This document shows positions 61,827-64,000 of a DNA stretch of 64,000 bases, piece by piece (within the stretch, counting starts at the first letter, position 1; each line of letters opens with the position of its first letter). The notes under the pieces are model-generated. The model did no database searches, had not been told where the DNA came from, and was given only the letters and a program-made list of their open reading frames with translations. The DNA is taken from positions 62,001 through 126,000 of the forward strand of contig VGFT01000002.1 in the NCBI GenBank assembly GCA_016868775.1, in the 5' to 3' direction. The position numbers and the translations under genes were made by a program. The DNA comes from Bacteroidota bacterium (GTDB taxonomy: Bacteria; Bacteroidota; Bacteroidia; Chitinophagales; Chitinophagaceae).

Positions 61827-62700
61827 AGATGTCGCAGTGTTGGATGGCTTTTTTGAGGCTGGTGATTTTATCGGCGTTTTTTTTTTGTCGGGAGATAAAT
61901 TCTTGAGCTACGTATCCCTGGTAACCGGTTTGGTGAATGGCGCGCATAATGGCGGGATAGAATAGCTCCTGTGTTTCATCGATCTCGTGTCGGCCCGGCA
62001 CGCCGGCGGTGTGATAATGTCCAAAGTATTGATGATTGTCCTGAATGGTGCGGATCACATCGCCCTCGCTGATCTGCATGTGATAAATATCATAGAGCAA
62101 CTTGAAATTTGGGGAGCCCAACCGTTTGCAGAGCTCCACGCCCCAGGCCGATCGATCGGCCATATAATCTTTGTGATCCACTTTGCTGTTGAACAGTTCC
62201 AATTGAATGGTGATACCCGCTTTTTCAGCAGCGGGTAGAATTTGCTGGAGTCCGTTTACACAATTTTGCAGCCCGGTTTCATCATCCATTCCGTTTCGGT
62301 TACCGGTAAAACAAATCAGGTTGTTATAACCTGCTTTTGCGATCAAGGGGATCGCTACCAGGTAATCTTTGATCAGCCATTCGTGGTGATCGGTACGGTT
62401 CCAGCCCTCTGTTAAACTCACCTTACCGGCCGTATAGCACATTGAGCAGTGGATGCCATTTTCTTGGAGGACTTTGAATCCGCCGGGCGCCACCAGGTCG
62501 ATGGCCGAGAATCCGATCTGCTTGACAACCTGACAAAGCTCGACCAGCGATAAAAAATCAAAGGTCCAAGAGCAGACCGAGTGCCGGATATTTCCTTTCA
62601 GACGAGTTGGTTCTAGCGGGGAAATGAAACCCTGTGCAACCGGTAAGCTTAGCCCGGCCGCCCCGGCCAACATCGAACGAAGGGCAGATCTTCGACGCAT
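61825..62700 (-). CDS. Hydroxypyruvate isomerase-like TIM-barrel protein, exported
   Basis: 291 residues from ATG 62700. Tat-like signal (RRRSALRSMLAGAAGLSLPV). Barrel features: HSVCSWTFDFLSLVELCQVV, GFSAIDLVAPGGFKVLQENG, NNLICFTGNRNGMDDETGL, ITIQLELFNSKVDHKDYM, LLYDIYHMQISEGDVIRTI and HYHTAGVPGRHEID, which fit the Hyi group with metal-binding Glu, Asp, His and Glu. The start overlaps the upstream permease stop by one base. Because it is exported, it likely isomerises an oxidised sugar in the periplasm rather than hydroxypyruvate. Confidence 0.85.
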   Translation of the reverse strand: MRRRSALRSMLAGAAGLSLPVAQGFISPLEPTRLKGNIRHSVCSWTFDFLSLVELCQVVKQIGFSAIDLVAPGGFKVLQENGIHCSMCYTAGKVSLTEGWNRTDHHEWLIKDYLVAIPLIAKAGYNNLICFTGNRNGMDDETGLQNCVNGLQQILPAAEKAGITIQLELFNSKVDHKDYMADRSAWGVELCKRLGSPNFKLLYDIYHMQISEGDVIRTIQDNHQYFGHYHTAGVPGRHEIDETQELFYPAIMRAIHQTGYQGYVAQEFISRQKKNADKITSLKKAIQHCDI

Positions 62701-63914
62701 CAGGCAAGTGTTTTTTTCTGACTGTTCCGGAAGGCAATCAAAAACAAAAGGGCTACGCCAGCAGCAAATAGGCAGGGATATAGCCAAATGGTCGACCAGT
62801 CATGGCCCTTCTCACCTATTTTATATTTGTCCACATACAAGCCCGCCAGATAAAATCCAATATACATACCGATGCCATAGGTAGCCAGCGTGATCAATCC
62901 CTGTGCGGAAGAACGTACGCGCGGACCTGCCACCTGATCGGTATAGATCTGTCCCGTTACAAAAAAGAAATCATAACAGATCCCGTGTAGGACGATGCCG
63001 CCGTAGAGCATCCAAAGGTTTGCCCCGGCATCTCCATAGGCAAACAAGGCATAGCGCAGGATCCAGGCCAGCATACCGAACAAGATCATTTGCTTGGTGC
63101 CGAATCGGGTAAAGAACCAGGGCATTAGAAAAAGAAAAATGGTTTCTGCTACTTGTCCCAATGTCATTTTCGCAGCCGCCTGTTGCATCCCCGCTTCATT
63201 TAGAAACAGATTGGCTTGTCCGTAGTAAAAGGCAAGGGGTATGCAGATCAAGATGGAGGCAACAAAAAAGATCAGGTAGTTGCGGTCGCGCAGAATACCG
63301 AGCGCATCCAGTCCCAATACCTCCGAAAGACTCACCTGTTGGCCCGCTTTGGGCGGAGGCGTGTTGGGAAGGAAAAAACTAAAGATCCCAAAGGCCGCTG
63401 CAACAACCGCTGCCACCCGAAAGGTGATCCCGAGGGAACCGGGGTTTGCCTCCCAGGCCATCCAGCCGATGATCAGTCCGGCTGCGATCCAACCGATCGT
63501 GCCCCACATCCGGATGCCGCTGAATTCTTTTTCCGCATCGCTTACCTGCCGAAGCGCGATGGCATTTACCAGTGCCAGGGTGGGCATATACAAGATCATG
63601 TAGATGAGCAGCGTAGTGTAGAAGGAGCCGAAGGCAGATTCGGTCGACAGCATATATAGCAATCCCGCCCCCAACAAATGCAGTACTCCCAAGATCTTTT
63701 GGGCGGCAAAAAAACGATCCGCGATCATCCCAATGATGAACGGCGCCACAATGGCACCCAGGCATTGGGTGCCGTAGGCCAGCCCAGTTTGTTCGCCGGA
63801 AGCTCCGATCAATCCCTTGGTGAGGTAGGTACCCATGGTAACGAACCAGATCCCCCAAACAAAAAAGTTCAGGAACATCATGACAAACAGTTGAATTCGG
63901 ACGGATGCTTTCAT
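62700..63914 (-). CDS. Nucleoside permease-type MFS transporter (NHS family-like)
   Basis: 404 residues from ATG 63914 (MKASVRIQLFVMMFL), 12 membrane helices. N-terminal FVWGIWFVTMGTYLTKGLIG and the loop EFSGIRMWGTIGWIAAGLII are characteristic of the NupG/XapB-type family. In Bacteroidota such genes often lie beside GMC dehydrogenases, so its cargo may be an oxidised sugar or glycoside and not a nucleoside. First gene of the operon; the promoter should lie in 63915-64000, where I find only a weak TACATTG-like box. Confidence 0.88.
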   Translation of the reverse strand: MKASVRIQLFVMMFLNFFVWGIWFVTMGTYLTKGLIGASGEQTGLAYGTQCLGAIVAPFIIGMIADRFFAAQKILGVLHLLGAGLLYMLSTESAFGSFYTTLLIYMILYMPTLALVNAIALRQVSDAEKEFSGIRMWGTIGWIAAGLIIGWMAWEANPGSLGITFRVAAVVAAAFGIFSFFLPNTPPPKAGQQVSLSEVLGLDALGILRDRNYLIFFVASILICIPLAFYYGQANLFLNEAGMQQAAAKMTLGQVAETIFLFLMPWFFTRFGTKQMILFGMLAWILRYALFAYGDAGANLWMLYGGIVLHGICYDFFFVTGQIYTDQVAGPRVRSSAQGLITLATYGIGMYIGFYLAGLYVDKYKIGEKGHDWSTIWLYPCLFAAGVALLFLIAFRNSQKKTLA

Positions 63915-64000
63915 ATGCGTTGGTTGGGTCGCTTCCAGAAGGTGTATGCGACAATGTAGGAATTTTAGAAAAAACAATGTTTATTTGTTACCCACAACGC

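Overview
This window is chromosomal DNA from a member of the Bacteroidota, most likely the family Chitinophagaceae or a close relative. The evidence is a SecDF fusion, a long NusB, type IX secretion (T9SS) C-terminal domains, a bacillithiol-type deacetylase, a GlcNAc-6-P deaminase fused to an LmbE-like domain, a YbiT-like ABC-F protein, and many -7 boxes of the Bacteroidota form TAnnTTTG or TAnnTTCG. The window carries about 57 protein genes and one tRNA-Arg(ACG). I see no phage, insertion sequence, integrase, CRISPR array or toxin-antitoxin system.

Layout. 0-2 kb: the end of an ABC-transporter ATPase, an FKBP isomerase, and convergent folC. 2-5.8 kb: a damaged stretch with a TonB-like gene broken by an in-frame TAG, an intact radical SAM gene, a small membrane gene also broken by an in-frame TAG, and a ureohydrolase with a -1 frameshift in a homopolymer. 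5.8-13.7 kb: fatty acid desaturase, bshB1-like deacetylase, DUF4294 protein, ccmF and ccmE (a CxxxY-type CcmE), acyl-CoA dehydrogenase, YggS and a META lipoprotein. 13.8-20.4 kb: CocE-type hydrolase, DUF985 cupin, glnS, an acyl-CoA mutase large subunit and an IscA-type Fe-S protein. 20.4-30.9 kb: housekeeping genes secDF, a class A beta-lactamase-like hydrolase, an aminotransferase, coaE-yajC-DUF1573-nusB and groES-groEL. 31-38 kb: a surface block with an M43 metalloprotease carrying Ig-like repeats, a fibronectin III protein (both with T9SS tails), and a small protein with a PID-CTERM-like C-terminus. 38-50.4 kb: ABC-F, an amino acid permease, rocD, ispE, a bifunctional nuclease, etfAB, tilS, rhomboid, rlmH and the tRNA. 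50.4-58.5 kb: BI-1 membrane protein, the nagB fusion next to a GH20 hexosaminidase (GlcNAc or chitin use), pirin, a glycosylasparaginase-like protein and cutC. 58.6-63.9 kb: a five-gene operon (MFS permease, two TIM-barrel isomerases, GMC dehydrogenase and its small subunit) that looks like a periplasmic sugar-oxidation and uptake locus.

The least explained feature is a population of short dispersed repeats. Seven copies of an element of about 85-155 bp sit directly at gene 3' ends between 34 and 59 kb. Each has inverted arms made of GTTTAG-type units of period about 7, around a less conserved core. Because the period is 7, the arms carry TAG or TAA in every frame, and in two genes the stop codon used lies inside the element. 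Three other short-period families (CCCAAACTA, CAACCACTGTT and AGTTTGAAG types) mostly occupy similar positions, and one has expanded in frame inside yggS. A different palindromic repeat is read through inside ispE.

A second theme is promoter placement: in at least six genes the -7 box lies only 3-9 bases before the start codon, so leaderless mRNAs are predicted.
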